A DNA stretch of 18,358 nucleotides. It comes from UBA5186 sp040005095 (lineage in GTDB: Bacteria; Actinomycetota; Thermoleophilia; Gaiellales; Gaiellaceae). The notes below the pieces were generated by a model that ran no database searches, had not been told where the DNA came from, and saw only the letters and a program-made list of their open reading frames with translations. Position numbers and translations under genes: made by a program. Positions 1 to 7,286 of this stretch are shown in pieces (position 1 is the first letter of the stretch; every line of letters starts with the position of its first letter). The DNA lies in NCBI GenBank assembly GCA_040005095.1, contig JBDTZN010000034.1:1-18358 (forward strand), in the 5' to 3' direction.

Positions 1-1898
1 GCGGCGCCGGTGATCAGGCGCGCCGTCGTCCCGACTCCCCAGGCCACCGCGTCGTCGTTGTCGCCGGTCCGGACGTAGCGCTCGCGGATCCGGCTCAGCA
101 GGAACACGTGGTAGTCCATCGAGAGCCCGAAGAGCACGCAGAAGAGGAACAACGGCACCCACGCGACTACCGAGTCGACCTGGCGGAAGCCGAGCAGTTC
201 GTTGCCGACGCCCTTCTCGAAGACGAGCACGAGCAGGCCGTACGCGGCGCCGACCGAGAGCAGATTGAGCACGATGGCCTTGGCCGCGACGACGATCGAG
301 CGGAAGGCGACGGTGAGGAGCACGAAGCTGAAGCCGAGCACGAACATGAAGACGATCGGCAGCCAGTAGTCCATCGTGTCGAAGTAATCGATGTCGCGTG
401 ACGTCTCGCCTCCGACGAGCACCTTGGCTTTCGTGTTCGCGAAGGCTTCCGGGATGTAGTCGTCGCGGAGCTGTCGCACCTTGCGGATCGCGAGGGGGTC
501 CGTGGCTCCACCCGGCAGGGCGGTCGTCAGAACCGTCACGCCGTTCGCGGAGCTGACCAGGACCTGGCTGAACGCCGAGTCTCGGCGCAATAGCTGCTCG
601 AGCTTTGCGACGCCCTGGCGCGGCGCTCCCGCCGGCACGACTATGCGGACCGGGTCGGCGACGCCGCCGCGGAAGTCGCGATCGAGTGCGACGAGGCCGC
701 GCTTCGACTCGTAGGTGTTCGGAAACGAGCTGACAGACGCGAAGCCAGTTTTGAGGTCGAACAGCGGCGAAGCGGCGGCGAGAAGCAGCACGACCGAGAC
801 CGTGAGCCAGAGGGCGGGGCGGCGCATCACTGCCCGCGCGATGCGCGACCAGAAGCGGCTCTCGGCTCCCGCGGTCGCGGTCGCGCGCCCGAGTACGGGA
901 ACGCGCAGCGAATCGACGCGGTCGCCGAGCAGCGAGAGCACAGCCGGCACGAGGGTGAGCGCCGCAACGACCGAGACGATCCCGACGAGGATCGCGCCGG
1001 CGGCGAGGCTCCGCATGATGTTGTCCGGCACGAGCAGCATCCCCACGAGCGCGATCACGAACGCGGTGCCGCTGAAGAGCACCGCCCGGCTGGCGGTCCC
1101 GCCTGCGGCCGCGATCGCGTCGATCTTCTCGAGGCCCCGCTCCCGTTCCTCGCGGTAGCGCGAGAGGACGAACAGCGAGTAGTCGATCCCGAGCGCCAGC
1201 CCCACGGCGGTCAGCATGTTGATCACGAACACCGAGAGCATCGAGACGTGCGTCACGATCGCGACGAGCCCGAGCGCGACGAGGATCGAGACGAGCGCGA
1301 GGACGAGCGGCAGCATGGCCGCGACCAGCGCGCCGAAGACGATCACGAGGACGATCAGCGCCCCGGGCGCGCCGAAGAAGGCCTCGCCGTGCTTGAGGTC
1401 CGTCTGCGAGAGCTGCAGGAAGTCGTGGTCGACCGTCCACTTGCCGGTGACAGCGACGGAAAAGCCCGGGTCGCGGTCCGCCTGTTGGACAAGCGCGATC
1501 ACGCGCTTGATCGAATCGGCCGCCTGCGGAGCCGGTTGGATCGGCACCAGCACCGCGTGGCGGTCGCGCGAGACCTGAGTCCTCCCTGCGCGCGATACGT
1601 ACGGCGTGACCCTCTTGCGCCACCGCTCCACGAAGGACCGGAAGCCGGGCTCGTTCGCTGTGTACCGCTCGGAGTGAATGACGATCACTTCGTCGAACTG
1701 CTCTCCGGCGGGAACTGTCCGGCTCACGATCTGGTCCGCGCGATACGACGGCGGATTGTTCGTCAGCCGCTGCTCGGTCTCGAGCGCTCCCGGCAGGAGG
1801 ATCGCGATCGCCATCAAGGCCGCCACGAGCGTCAGCCCCCAGGCTCCGATGGCCCGCCGGGGATGGCGGGCCGCGGCTCTGGCGAGGCGCTCGGTCAC
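1..1898 (-). CDS. MMPL/RND-family transporter (3' end beyond left edge)
   Basis: Membrane protein of the MMPL branch of the RND superfamily. Such proteins use the proton gradient to export lipids or hydrophobic compounds; the substrate here cannot be told. 632 codons are visible. The order is: a first transmembrane helix at about residues 20-38, an outer loop to about 175, a helix block at 178-325 with the typical GIDYSLF motif (237-243, followed by SRYREE), a second helix and outer loop (about 360-500), then a second helix block with the paired motif GLSMDYHVFLLSRIRE at about 591-606. Family members usually have 700 or more residues, so roughly the last 80-120 residues, with several helices, lie outside the window. 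The GTG start at 1896-1898 is four bases after the TAA of the SDR gene and has only a weak AAGG upstream, so translation is probably coupled. It is the last visible gene of the dcd-SDR-MMPL operon. Confidence 0.93.
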   Translation of the reverse strand, partial: MTERLARAAARHPRRAIGAWGLTLVAALMAIAILLPGALETEQRLTNNPPSYRADQIVSRTVPAGEQFDEVIVIHSERYTANEPGFRSFVERWRKRVTPYVSRAGRTQVSRDRHAVLVPIQPAPQAADSIKRVIALVQQADRDPGFSVAVTGKWTVDHDFLQLSQTDLKHGEAFFGAPGALIVLVIVFGALVAAMLPLVLALVSILVALGLVAIVTHVSMLSVFVINMLTAVGLALGIDYSLFVLSRYREERERGLEKIDAIAAAGGTASRAVLFSGTAFVIALVGMLLVPDNIMRSLAAGAILVGIVSVVAALTLVPAVLSLLGDRVDSLRVPVLGRATATAGAESRFWSRIARAVMRRPALWLTVSVVLLLAAASPLFDLKTGFASVSSFPNTYESKRGLVALDRDFRGGVADPVRIVVPAGAPRQGVAKLEQLLRRDSAFSQVLVSSANGVTVLTTALPGGATDPLAIRKVRQLRDDYIPEAFANTKAKVLVGGETSRDIDYFDTMDYWLPIVFMFVLGFSFVLLTVAFRSIVVAAKAIVLNLLSVGAAYGLLVLVFEKGVGNELLGFRQVDSVVAWVPLFLFCVLFGLSMDYHVFLLSRIRERYVRTGDNDDAVAWGVGTTARLITGA

Positions 1899-1902
1899 GG
1901 CC

Positions 1903-2793
1903 TTAGGCGGCGCGGCGCAACTGCTCGTCGAGGGTGACGAGCGGGATCCGGAAGGTGTCCACCGCATCGCTCCCTGACGCGACGTTGTCGCCTGCCTCGA
2001 GCATCTTGAGCAGGTCGCGCGTGAGCGGGATGTTTCCCGGCAGGCGTTCCGTCACAAGCGCGTTCGCGCGCATGAACGCTATCGGCACGTGCACGCTCGG
2101 GCGGCGCACGCCGAGCGCGCGCTTGAGCCGGTCCCAGAGCTCGTTCCAGGTCACGATGTCTGGGCCGCCGAGCTCGAAGATGCGGTTTGCGGCCTCCGGC
2201 TTGGCCACGGCGGCGGAGAAGTACGCCGCTACGTCGTCGACCCAGACCGGCTGGATTCGCTGTTCGCCGCTCCCCGTGATCGGAGTGACCGGCGTGAGCT
2301 TGGCGAGCTTCTTGAACGTCGGCAGGATCCCGCCGTCGGCGCCGAAGACGAAGCTCGGCCGGAAGATCACGTGCTCGAGCCCCGAGCCTGCGACGGTCTG
2401 CTCCATCGTCCACTTCGCGTGGAAGTACGGCACAAGATCCTTCGTCTCCTCGCTAGTGCCGAGCGCGCTCATCAGGACGAACCGGCGCACGCCGGCGGCC
2501 TTCGCGGCGTCGACGAGGTCGCGGGTGCCCTGCTCCATGATCCGCTCGAACTGCTCGCGCGGGCCTTGTCGAATCGCGACGAGGTGGATGACCGTGTCGC
2601 AGCCCTCCACCGCGCGACGCAGGCTCTCAGGGTTCGTCAGGTCGCCCTCGACGAGCTCCAAACCGAGCGCCGCGAGCTTGCTCCCGCGCCCACGTTCGCG
2701 CACGAGTGCGCGAACCTCCCGCCCGTCCGCTCGCAAGCGCTCCGCGATGTGCTCCCCGACGAAGCCGGTCCCGCCGGTGAGGAGGATGCTCAG
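1903..2793 (-). CDS. NAD(P)-binding atypical SDR, NDUFA9/NmrA-like
   Basis: 296-residue Rossmann-fold protein of the atypical short-chain dehydrogenase group (complex I NDUFA9-like/NmrA-like). These bind NAD(P)H and may act as epimerases, reductases or redox sensors; the substrate is unknown. The N-terminus has the dinucleotide motif TGGTGFVG (residues 6-13, GxxGxxG). A DLTN element near 51-54 and VIHLVA near 68-73 follow, then Ser109 and a Tyr123-x-x-x-Lys127 pair (YFHAK) that fits the SDR active site. The motif can be included only if translation starts at CTG 2793-2791, since no in-frame ATG or GTG lies nearby upstream. A TTG at 2736 would cut off the nucleotide loop. CTG overlaps the dcd stop (CTGA), and GGGAG lies five bases upstream. 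The gene sits between dcd and an MMPL gene. The family call is firm; the function is not. Confidence 0.9.
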   Translation of the reverse strand: MSILLTGGTGFVGEHIAERLRADGREVRALVRERGRGSKLAALGLELVEGDLTNPESLRRAVEGCDTVIHLVAIRQGPREQFERIMEQGTRDLVDAAKAAGVRRFVLMSALGTSEETKDLVPYFHAKWTMEQTVAGSGLEHVIFRPSFVFGADGGILPTFKKLAKLTPVTPITGSGEQRIQPVWVDDVAAYFSAAVAKPEAANRIFELGGPDIVTWNELWDRLKRALGVRRPSVHVPIAFMRANALVTERLPGNIPLTRDLLKMLEAGDNVASGSDAVDTFRIPLVTLDEQLRRAA

Positions 2794-3365
2794 GCGCGCT
2801 CCCGCGCGAAGTTCTGCCAGTACTTGCTCGGCGTCGGCCCGCGCTGGCCCTGGTACTTCGACCCCAGGCCGTCGCTGCCGTACGGGTGCTCCGCGGGTTC
2901 GGTGAGCTGCACGAATGAGAGCTGCCCGATCTTCATCTCCGGATAAACCGTGATCGGTAGGTTCGCGACGTTGGCGAGCTCGAGCGTCACGTGCCCGTCC
3001 CAGCCCGGGTCGATGAAGCCGGCGGTGGAATGGATCAGCAGGCCGAGCCGGCCGAGCGAGCTCTTCCCCTCCAGTCGCGCCACGAGGTCGTCGGGCAGCG
3101 TGACCCGCTCGAGCGTCGAGCCGAGCACGAACTCGCCTGGATGGAGCACGAACGGCGAGTCGTCCTCGACCTCAACGAGCTCGGTGAGGTCCTCCTGTTC
3201 CTCCCGCACGTCGATGAAGGGGTAGCGGTTGTTATGAAAGACGCGGAAGAGCCGGTCGACCCGGACATCGACGCTCGAGGGCTGGATCAGCGACTCGTCA
3301 TAGGGGTCGATGCCGATCCGGCCTTCCTCGATGAGGCGCCTGATCGTCCGGTCGGAAAGAACCAC
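2790..3365 (-). CDS. dcd: dCTP deaminase, probably bifunctional (dUMP-forming)
   Basis: 191-residue nucleotide-pool enzyme that deaminates dCTP to dUTP for dTMP synthesis. From recalled sequence, it resembles the M. tuberculosis enzyme along its whole length, which also hydrolyses dUTP to dUMP. Visible motifs are QPSSVDVR (28-35), HPGEFVLGST (75-84), EGKSSLGRLG (99-108), HSTAGFIDPGWDGHVTLEL (112-130) with the presumed catalytic Glu129, and the C-terminal GSKYQGQRGPTPS (168-180) that closes over the nucleotide. The length is normal. The start is GTG at 3365, with no Shine-Dalgarno sequence before it. A TAGAAT hexamer six bases upstream suggests a leaderless transcript. It is the first gene of a minus-strand operon; its TGA overlaps the CTG start of the SDR gene. 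Activity as a dUTPase is inferred from similarity. Confidence 0.96.
   Translation of the reverse strand: MVLSDRTIRRLIEEGRIGIDPYDESLIQPSSVDVRVDRLFRVFHNNRYPFIDVREEQEDLTELVEVEDDSPFVLHPGEFVLGSTLERVTLPDDLVARLEGKSSLGRLGLLIHSTAGFIDPGWDGHVTLELANVANLPITVYPEMKIGQLSFVQLTEPAEHPYGSDGLGSKYQGQRGPTPSKYWQNFARERA
2799..2803 (-). promoter_or_regulatory. Ribosome binding site for the CTG-started SDR gene
   Basis: On the minus strand GGGAG is followed by five bases (CGCGC) and then CTG. The same GGGAG with a five-base spacer precedes the GTG of fhaB at 16133-16137. This supports CTG 2793 as the true start of the SDR gene, although the site lies within the dcd coding end. Confidence 0.5.
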
Positions 3366-3371
3366 GCGTCG

Positions 3372-3377
3372 ATTCTA
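3372..3377 (-). promoter_or_regulatory. Putative -10 element for leaderless dcd transcript
   Basis: Reading the minus strand, TAGAAT (5 of 6 to the TATAAT consensus) lies six bases before the GTG of dcd. Transcription would then begin at or very near the start codon, which fits the absence of any Shine-Dalgarno sequence. No convincing -35 hexamer is visible 16-18 bases upstream, so this is a suggestion from one hexamer and its spacing. Confidence 0.4.
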
Positions 3378-3395
3378 TGTGCGCCGAAACCAGGC

Positions 3396-3401
3396 TAGGC
3401 T
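3396..3401 (+). promoter_or_regulatory. Possible -10 element for the DUF4015 gene
   Basis: TAGGCT keeps the most conserved TA...T positions of a -10 box and lies 12 bases before the GTG at 3414, giving a leader of only a few bases. The possible -35, TTCTAT at 3373-3378 with a 17-base spacer, is poor and overlaps the opposing -10 of dcd. The 48-base gap between the two divergent genes must hold both promoters, but this site is weakly supported. Confidence 0.22.
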
Positions 3402-3413
3402 CCCTGTGGAAAA

Positions 3414-4625
3414 GTGGAAAACGGCGATTCCATCCAGGCAGATGCCGAAGAACGGCGCAGGCGGCGTCGCGAGGAGAAGCGCAAGCGGATCCGGCGGCGG
3501 CGGATCGTTGCGCTGGCCGTGCTCGCGGCGCTCGTCGCGCTCATCACGCTGACCGGCTTCGTCCTGGCCGGTGGAAGCTCGAAGGGCGCCCAGAAAACCA
3601 CCACCACGACCGCCAAGGCGGCGAAGCGCGCGGTCCCGGCCAATCTCCACCCGGTCAAGGTGCCCAAGGAGATTCGCGGCGTCCACGTGACCATGGCGCT
3701 CGCGTCCGTGAAGGGCAAGATGGCCGAGTACTACGCGCTGAAGCGCCAGGGCCTGAACACGATCGAGCTCGACGTCAAGGACGAGAACGGCGAGATCGGG
3801 TTCGTGCCGTCGGCCGTGCCGCTCGCCAAGGCGATCGGCGCCGCGCACGCGTACTACAAGCCCCGGGTGGTCGCCCGGCAGGCGCACCGGCGCGGCCTCT
3901 ACCTGATCGGACGCGTCGTCACCTTCGAGGACCCGTTTCTGTCCGAGAAGCGGCCGGGGCTCGCGATTCGCACGGCCGACGGCTCGATCTGGCGGAACAA
4001 CTCCGGCCTGGGCTGGACGAACCCGTATGACCGGCGCGTCTGGAACTACAACGTCTCGCTCGGCGAGGCGGCGGCGAGGGCGGGCTTCGACGAGATCCAG
4101 TTCGACTACGTCCGCTTTCCGTCGGACGGCGACATCTCGATCATCCGCTACCCGGGCAAGCACGCCCAGGCGATGGGCTGGACGATTCCGGCGTTCGTCC
4201 AGTACGCGGGCAAGCGGCTGCATCCGCTCGGCGTCCGCGTCTCGGTGGACATGTTCGGGCTGGCCGCGTCCCACAACCTCGGGATCGGGCAGTTCCCGAG
4301 CCGGATCGGGCGCTACGTCGACGCGGTCTACCCGATGGTCTACCCGTCCCACTACAACCCTGGCGAGTACAACCTGAACGACCCGAACGCGGTTCCGGGC
4401 ACGACGGTGGCGTACTCGCTCGCCGACTACAAGAAGGCGCTGTTCGGCCGGAAAGCCGAGCTAGTCCCGTGGCTCCAGGACTTCTCGCTCGGTCGCACGT
4501 ACACACTGTCGGACGTACGCGACCAGGTCGCCGCTGCCCGCCAGTCGAGCTCGCGCGGCTTCATGCTCTGGAACGCCGAGGGCGTCTACACGGACGGCGC
4601 GCTCGCGGCTCCCTCGACCGGATAG
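3414..4625 (+). CDS. Membrane-anchored putative glycoside hydrolase (DUF4015)
   Basis: 403-residue protein with a DUF4015-type (putative glycosyl hydrolase, TIM-barrel) domain outside the membrane. The N-terminus is strongly basic (Arg/Lys-rich, residues 14-30), followed by one hydrophobic helix (31-52) with no clear cleavage site, then a Thr/Ala/Lys linker (60-75). The domain begins at IRGVHVT (87-93). It has LNTIELDVKDENGEIGF (114-130), the family hallmark FDEIQFDYVRFPSDG (225-239) with acidic residues that could be catalytic, VSVDMFG (276-282), YVDAVYPMVYPSHY (301-314) and LVPWLQDFS (350-358). A cell-surface polysaccharide is the likely substrate, but none is proven. GTG at 3414 is preferred because it precedes the basic segment. 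An identical GTGGAAAA eight bases earlier carries an out-of-frame GTG. The 3' end overlaps the MFS gene on the other strand by 40 bases. Confidence 0.9.
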   Translation: MENGDSIQADAEERRRRRREEKRKRIRRRRIVALAVLAALVALITLTGFVLAGGSSKGAQKTTTTTAKAAKRAVPANLHPVKVPKEIRGVHVTMALASVKGKMAEYYALKRQGLNTIELDVKDENGEIGFVPSAVPLAKAIGAAHAYYKPRVVARQAHRRGLYLIGRVVTFEDPFLSEKRPGLAIRTADGSIWRNNSGLGWTNPYDRRVWNYNVSLGEAAARAGFDEIQFDYVRFPSDGDISIIRYPGKHAQAMGWTIPAFVQYAGKRLHPLGVRVSVDMFGLAASHNLGIGQFPSRIGRYVDAVYPMVYPSHYNPGEYNLNDPNAVPGTTVAYSLADYKKALFGRKAELVPWLQDFSLGRTYTLSDVRDQVAAARQSSSRGFMLWNAEGVYTDGALAAPSTG

Positions 4626-5857
4626 ATGTCCGCCTCGGGTAGATCGCGGAGCCGCGGCAACGGCGAGCCGATGAGCCAGAGCACGGATCCGATCCCTCCG
4701 ACGGCGGCGATCCAGAGCGTCGTCCTGACGCCGATCCACGCGCCGAGCGCACCGCCCACGAGCGAGCCGATCGGACGGATGCCGTTGTTGACGAGTCCGT
4801 AGGCCCCCGAGACGCGGGCGCGCATCCGGTCGGGGATCAGCGCCGCGAAGATCGACCCGATGCTGATGTCCAGGATCATCACGCCGAAGCCTGATCCGAA
4901 CTCGGCGAGGAACAGGCAGGCCAGCACGACCCACCTGGGGCCGGAGGCGAGCGGCACGAGCAGGAACGGGGCGGGGAAAAGGATCATCCCGAGCACGAAC
5001 GTCGGGCCGATGCCGATCCGCCGGCCGAGCTTGCCGGTCACGAACGAGCCGATCAGGCCGCCGACCGCGCCGGCGCCGAGCACGGCGCCGAGCGTTCCCG
5101 CGCGCACGTGCAGGTAGCGCGTCGCGTAGAGGATGAACAGCGCGAAGAAGACGAAGTTGAAGAAGTTGACGGTCGCCGTGGCGAGGAGGGACGTGCGCAC
5201 GATCGGCGAGCGCCTGATGTAGCGCGCGCCCGCCACGATGTGGCCGCTCGTCGCCTCCTCCCGCGGCGGCTCGACCGGCGAGATCCGCGAGAGGAAGAAG
5301 CCCGACACGAGAAACGAGAGCGCGTCGACGACGAGCGCGAAGGGGGCCCTCAGTACCTGGACGAGCACGCCGCCCACGCTTGGGCCGGCGACGAACGAAA
5401 AGGCACGGCTCCCGTTGAGGAGCGAGGTCGCCTCGACGTAACGGGCACGGTCGACGAGCGAGACGAACAGCGTCCCGTACGCGACGAAGAAGTAGACGGT
5501 CAGCGTGCCGGCGAGAAACGAGACGACGTACAGCTGCGCGAGCGTGAGTGCGTCGAACGCGTACGCGATCGGGATCGTCCCCATCAGCAGGGCGCGGCCG
5601 AGATCGGCGACGAGCATGATGCGGCGCCGCTGCCCGAACCGGTCGACCCAGGCCCCGATGTGCAGCGAGAAGAGGTTCGGCGCCAGCCCGGCGGCGATCA
5701 GATAGCCCATCTCGGCCGCGCTTGCGTGCAGGACGAGCACGCCGGTCAGGGGAATCGCGATCCCCGCGACCTGGTCGCCGAAGAGCGAGATCGTCTGGCC
5801 GGTCCAGAAGCGGCCAAACTCGCGCTCGCGAAGGAGCGGCGGGATCAGTCGTCGCAT
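4586..5857 (-). CDS. MFS transporter, MFS_3/EntS-like
   Basis: 423-residue major facilitator permease with about 12 hydrophobic segments. The start matches the exporter-like MFS_3 group: LLREREFGRFWTGQTISLFGDQVAGIAIPL at residues 8-37, with Gln21 and Asp28 in the first helix. The cytoplasmic loop 2-3 motif GAWVDRFGQRRR is at 68-79. A basic/acidic loop at 191-207 divides the two six-helix halves. Relatives export siderophores, macrolides or other small molecules; the substrate here is unknown. The ATG at 5855-5857 fits the usual family N-terminus, but no Shine-Dalgarno sequence precedes it. The gene is divergent from the aminotransferase across a 72-base gap and converges on the DUF4015 gene. 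The last 13 or so codons, after the final helix, lie in the 40-base overlap. Confidence 0.92.
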   Translation of the reverse strand: MRRLIPPLLREREFGRFWTGQTISLFGDQVAGIAIPLTGVLVLHASAAEMGYLIAAGLAPNLFSLHIGAWVDRFGQRRRIMLVADLGRALLMGTIPIAYAFDALTLAQLYVVSFLAGTLTVYFFVAYGTLFVSLVDRARYVEATSLLNGSRAFSFVAGPSVGGVLVQVLRAPFALVVDALSFLVSGFFLSRISPVEPPREEATSGHIVAGARYIRRSPIVRTSLLATATVNFFNFVFFALFILYATRYLHVRAGTLGAVLGAGAVGGLIGSFVTGKLGRRIGIGPTFVLGMILFPAPFLLVPLASGPRWVVLACLFLAEFGSGFGVMILDISIGSIFAALIPDRMRARVSGAYGLVNNGIRPIGSLVGGALGAWIGVRTTLWIAAVGGIGSVLWLIGSPLPRLRDLPEADIYPVEGAASAPSV

Positions 5858-5904
5858 CCGTGTCAGTGTGACGACGCAGGTTCTTGCAAGTTCGTTATGC
5901 AGTC

Positions 5905-5919
5905 ATGCAGCTGCTGTAT
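5905..5919. promoter_or_regulatory. Near-perfect palindrome, candidate operator for gabT/MFS
   Basis: ATGCAGC-T-GCTGTAT is a 15-base inverted repeat around position 5912 with one mismatch between the arms. It lies in the 72-base gap between the divergent MFS and aminotransferase genes and overlaps the likely -10 of the latter. A second, 8-base palindrome CTTGCAAG is at 5883-5890, and ATGCAG is repeated directly at 5898-5903 and 5905-5910. A dimeric regulator such as a GntR or Lrp type could bind here, but none is encoded in the window. Confidence 0.35.
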
Positions 5920-5922
5920 CGT
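5917..5922 (+). promoter_or_regulatory. Possible -10 element for a leaderless gabT transcript
   Basis: TATCGT (4 of 6 to consensus) ends seven bases before the ATG at 5930. No Shine-Dalgarno sequence precedes this ATG, so a leaderless mRNA is plausible. No good -35 is seen at the right distance. Confidence 0.25.
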
Positions 5923-5929
5923 CATCCGC

Positions 5930-7252
5930 ATGGCGACCACCAAGACGATCGAGCTCAGGACGGCCGTTCCCGGGCCGCGTTCCCAGGAGATTCTCGAGCG
6001 GAAGGCGCGCGTCATCGCCGACCCGCTTTCCATCACCTTCCCACTCGTGATCGCCGAGGGGCACGGCGCGACGATCACCGACGTCGACGGCAACACGTTC
6101 ATCGACTTCACAGGCGGCGTCGGCTGCCTCAACGTCGGCCACTCGAACCCGCGCGTCGTCCAGGCGGCGCAGGAGCAGCTCGAGCGCTTCAGCCATACCG
6201 ACTTCACGATCGTCCCCTACGAGGTCTACGTCACGCTCGCCGAGCGGCTGCTCGAGCTCGCGCCGTTCCGCGGGCCGGCCAAGGCCGCGTTCTTCAACGC
6301 GGGCACCGAGGCGGTCGAGAACGCGATCAAGTTCGCACGCTCCTACACCAAGCGGCCGGCGGTCATCTGCTTCGAAGGCGCGTTCCACGGGCGGACGCTG
6401 CTCTCCATGTCCATGACGTCCAAGACGCACCCGTACAAGGCCGGGCTCGGCCCGTTCTCGCCCGAGGTGTACCGCGTGCCGTTCCCGAACGACTACCGCG
6501 GACCGGATACGCGCACGGCGCTCGAGGCGCTCGAGCGCGCCCTCGTCACGACGGTCGCAGCCGAGTCGGTGGCCGCGATCGCGATCGAGCCGGTGCAGGG
6601 CGAAGGCGGCTTCGTCGTCGCGCCGCGCGAGTTCCTGCAGGGCGTGCGCCGCATCTGCGACGAGCACGGGATAGTCCTCCTCGTCGACGAGGTGCAGACC
6701 GGCTTCGGGCGCACCGGGACGATGTTCGCGATCGAGCAGTACGACGTGGAGCCCGATCTGATGACGGTGGCGAAGTCGATCGCCGGCGGCCTCCCGCTCT
6801 CGGCCGTGCTGGGCAAGGCCGAGATCATGGACGCGCCGGCCGACTCCGCAATCGGCGGCACCTACGTGGGCAACCCGGTTGCGCAGGCCGCGGCTCTGGC
6901 CGTACTCGACGCGTTCGAGGAGGACGCTCTGGTCGAGCGCGCGGTTCAGCTCGGCGAGGCGATGCGCTCGCGCATGGAGACCTGGCAGGAGCGCTGGCCG
7001 CAGATCGGCGACGTGCGCGGGCTCGGCGCGATGCTGGCGATCGAGCTTGTTCGCGACCCAGGTACGAAGGAGCCGGACGCCGCGACGGCGAGCGCGATCG
7101 CAGACGCCGCGTTCGCGCGCGGCCTCCTGCTGATGAAGTCCGGGATCTACTCGAACTGCATCCGCGTGCTGACGCCGCTGACCCTGACCGACGCCGAGCT
7201 CGACGAGGCGCTCGCCGTGTGGGAAGCATCCATCGAAGCGACGCTCGGTTAG
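5930..7252 (+). CDS. gabT: Class III aminotransferase, 4-aminobutyrate transaminase-like
   Basis: 440-residue PLP enzyme of aminotransferase class III, best matching 4-aminobutyrate (GABA) transaminase, which moves the amino group of GABA to 2-oxoglutarate to give succinate semialdehyde. Visible are the phosphate-binding NAGTEA (123-128), FEGAFHGRT (148-156), EPVQGEGG (220-227), LLVDEVQTGFGRTG (250-263) with Asp253 for the pyridine nitrogen, the Schiff-base Lys282 in VAKSIAGGLPLSAV (280-293), and GGTYVGNP (309-316). The length is normal. The frame is open far upstream, but ATG 5930 gives the usual family N-terminus, and the earlier stretch is antisense to the MFS gene. A kinase gene follows 34 bases later. 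Related class III enzymes (ornithine, lysine or beta-alanine transaminases) remain possible, as specificity cannot be fixed from motifs alone. Confidence 0.9.
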   Translation: MATTKTIELRTAVPGPRSQEILERKARVIADPLSITFPLVIAEGHGATITDVDGNTFIDFTGGVGCLNVGHSNPRVVQAAQEQLERFSHTDFTIVPYEVYVTLAERLLELAPFRGPAKAAFFNAGTEAVENAIKFARSYTKRPAVICFEGAFHGRTLLSMSMTSKTHPYKAGLGPFSPEVYRVPFPNDYRGPDTRTALEALERALVTTVAAESVAAIAIEPVQGEGGFVVAPREFLQGVRRICDEHGIVLLVDEVQTGFGRTGTMFAIEQYDVEPDLMTVAKSIAGGLPLSAVLGKAEIMDAPADSAIGGTYVGNPVAQAAALAVLDAFEEDALVERAVQLGEAMRSRMETWQERWPQIGDVRGLGAMLAIELVRDPGTKEPDAATASAIADAAFARGLLLMKSGIYSNCIRVLTPLTLTDAELDEALAVWEASIEATLG

Positions 7253-7286
7253 TCCCGAGGCTGCGCCGGGAATCATCTCCGGTTCC

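Noticed and set aside
5108..5929. Upstream extension of the aminotransferase reading frame to give a 714-residue protein
   Set aside because: The extra part is antisense to the MFS gene and is almost wholly charged Arg/Glu/Asp sequence typical of GC-rich shadow frames; ATG 5930 gives a normal family N-terminus.
7253..7286. CCGG...CCGG repeat between gabT and the kinase gene as an operator or terminator
   Set aside because: Only four base pairs with a nine-base loop and no T-run; expected by chance in such GC-rich DNA.
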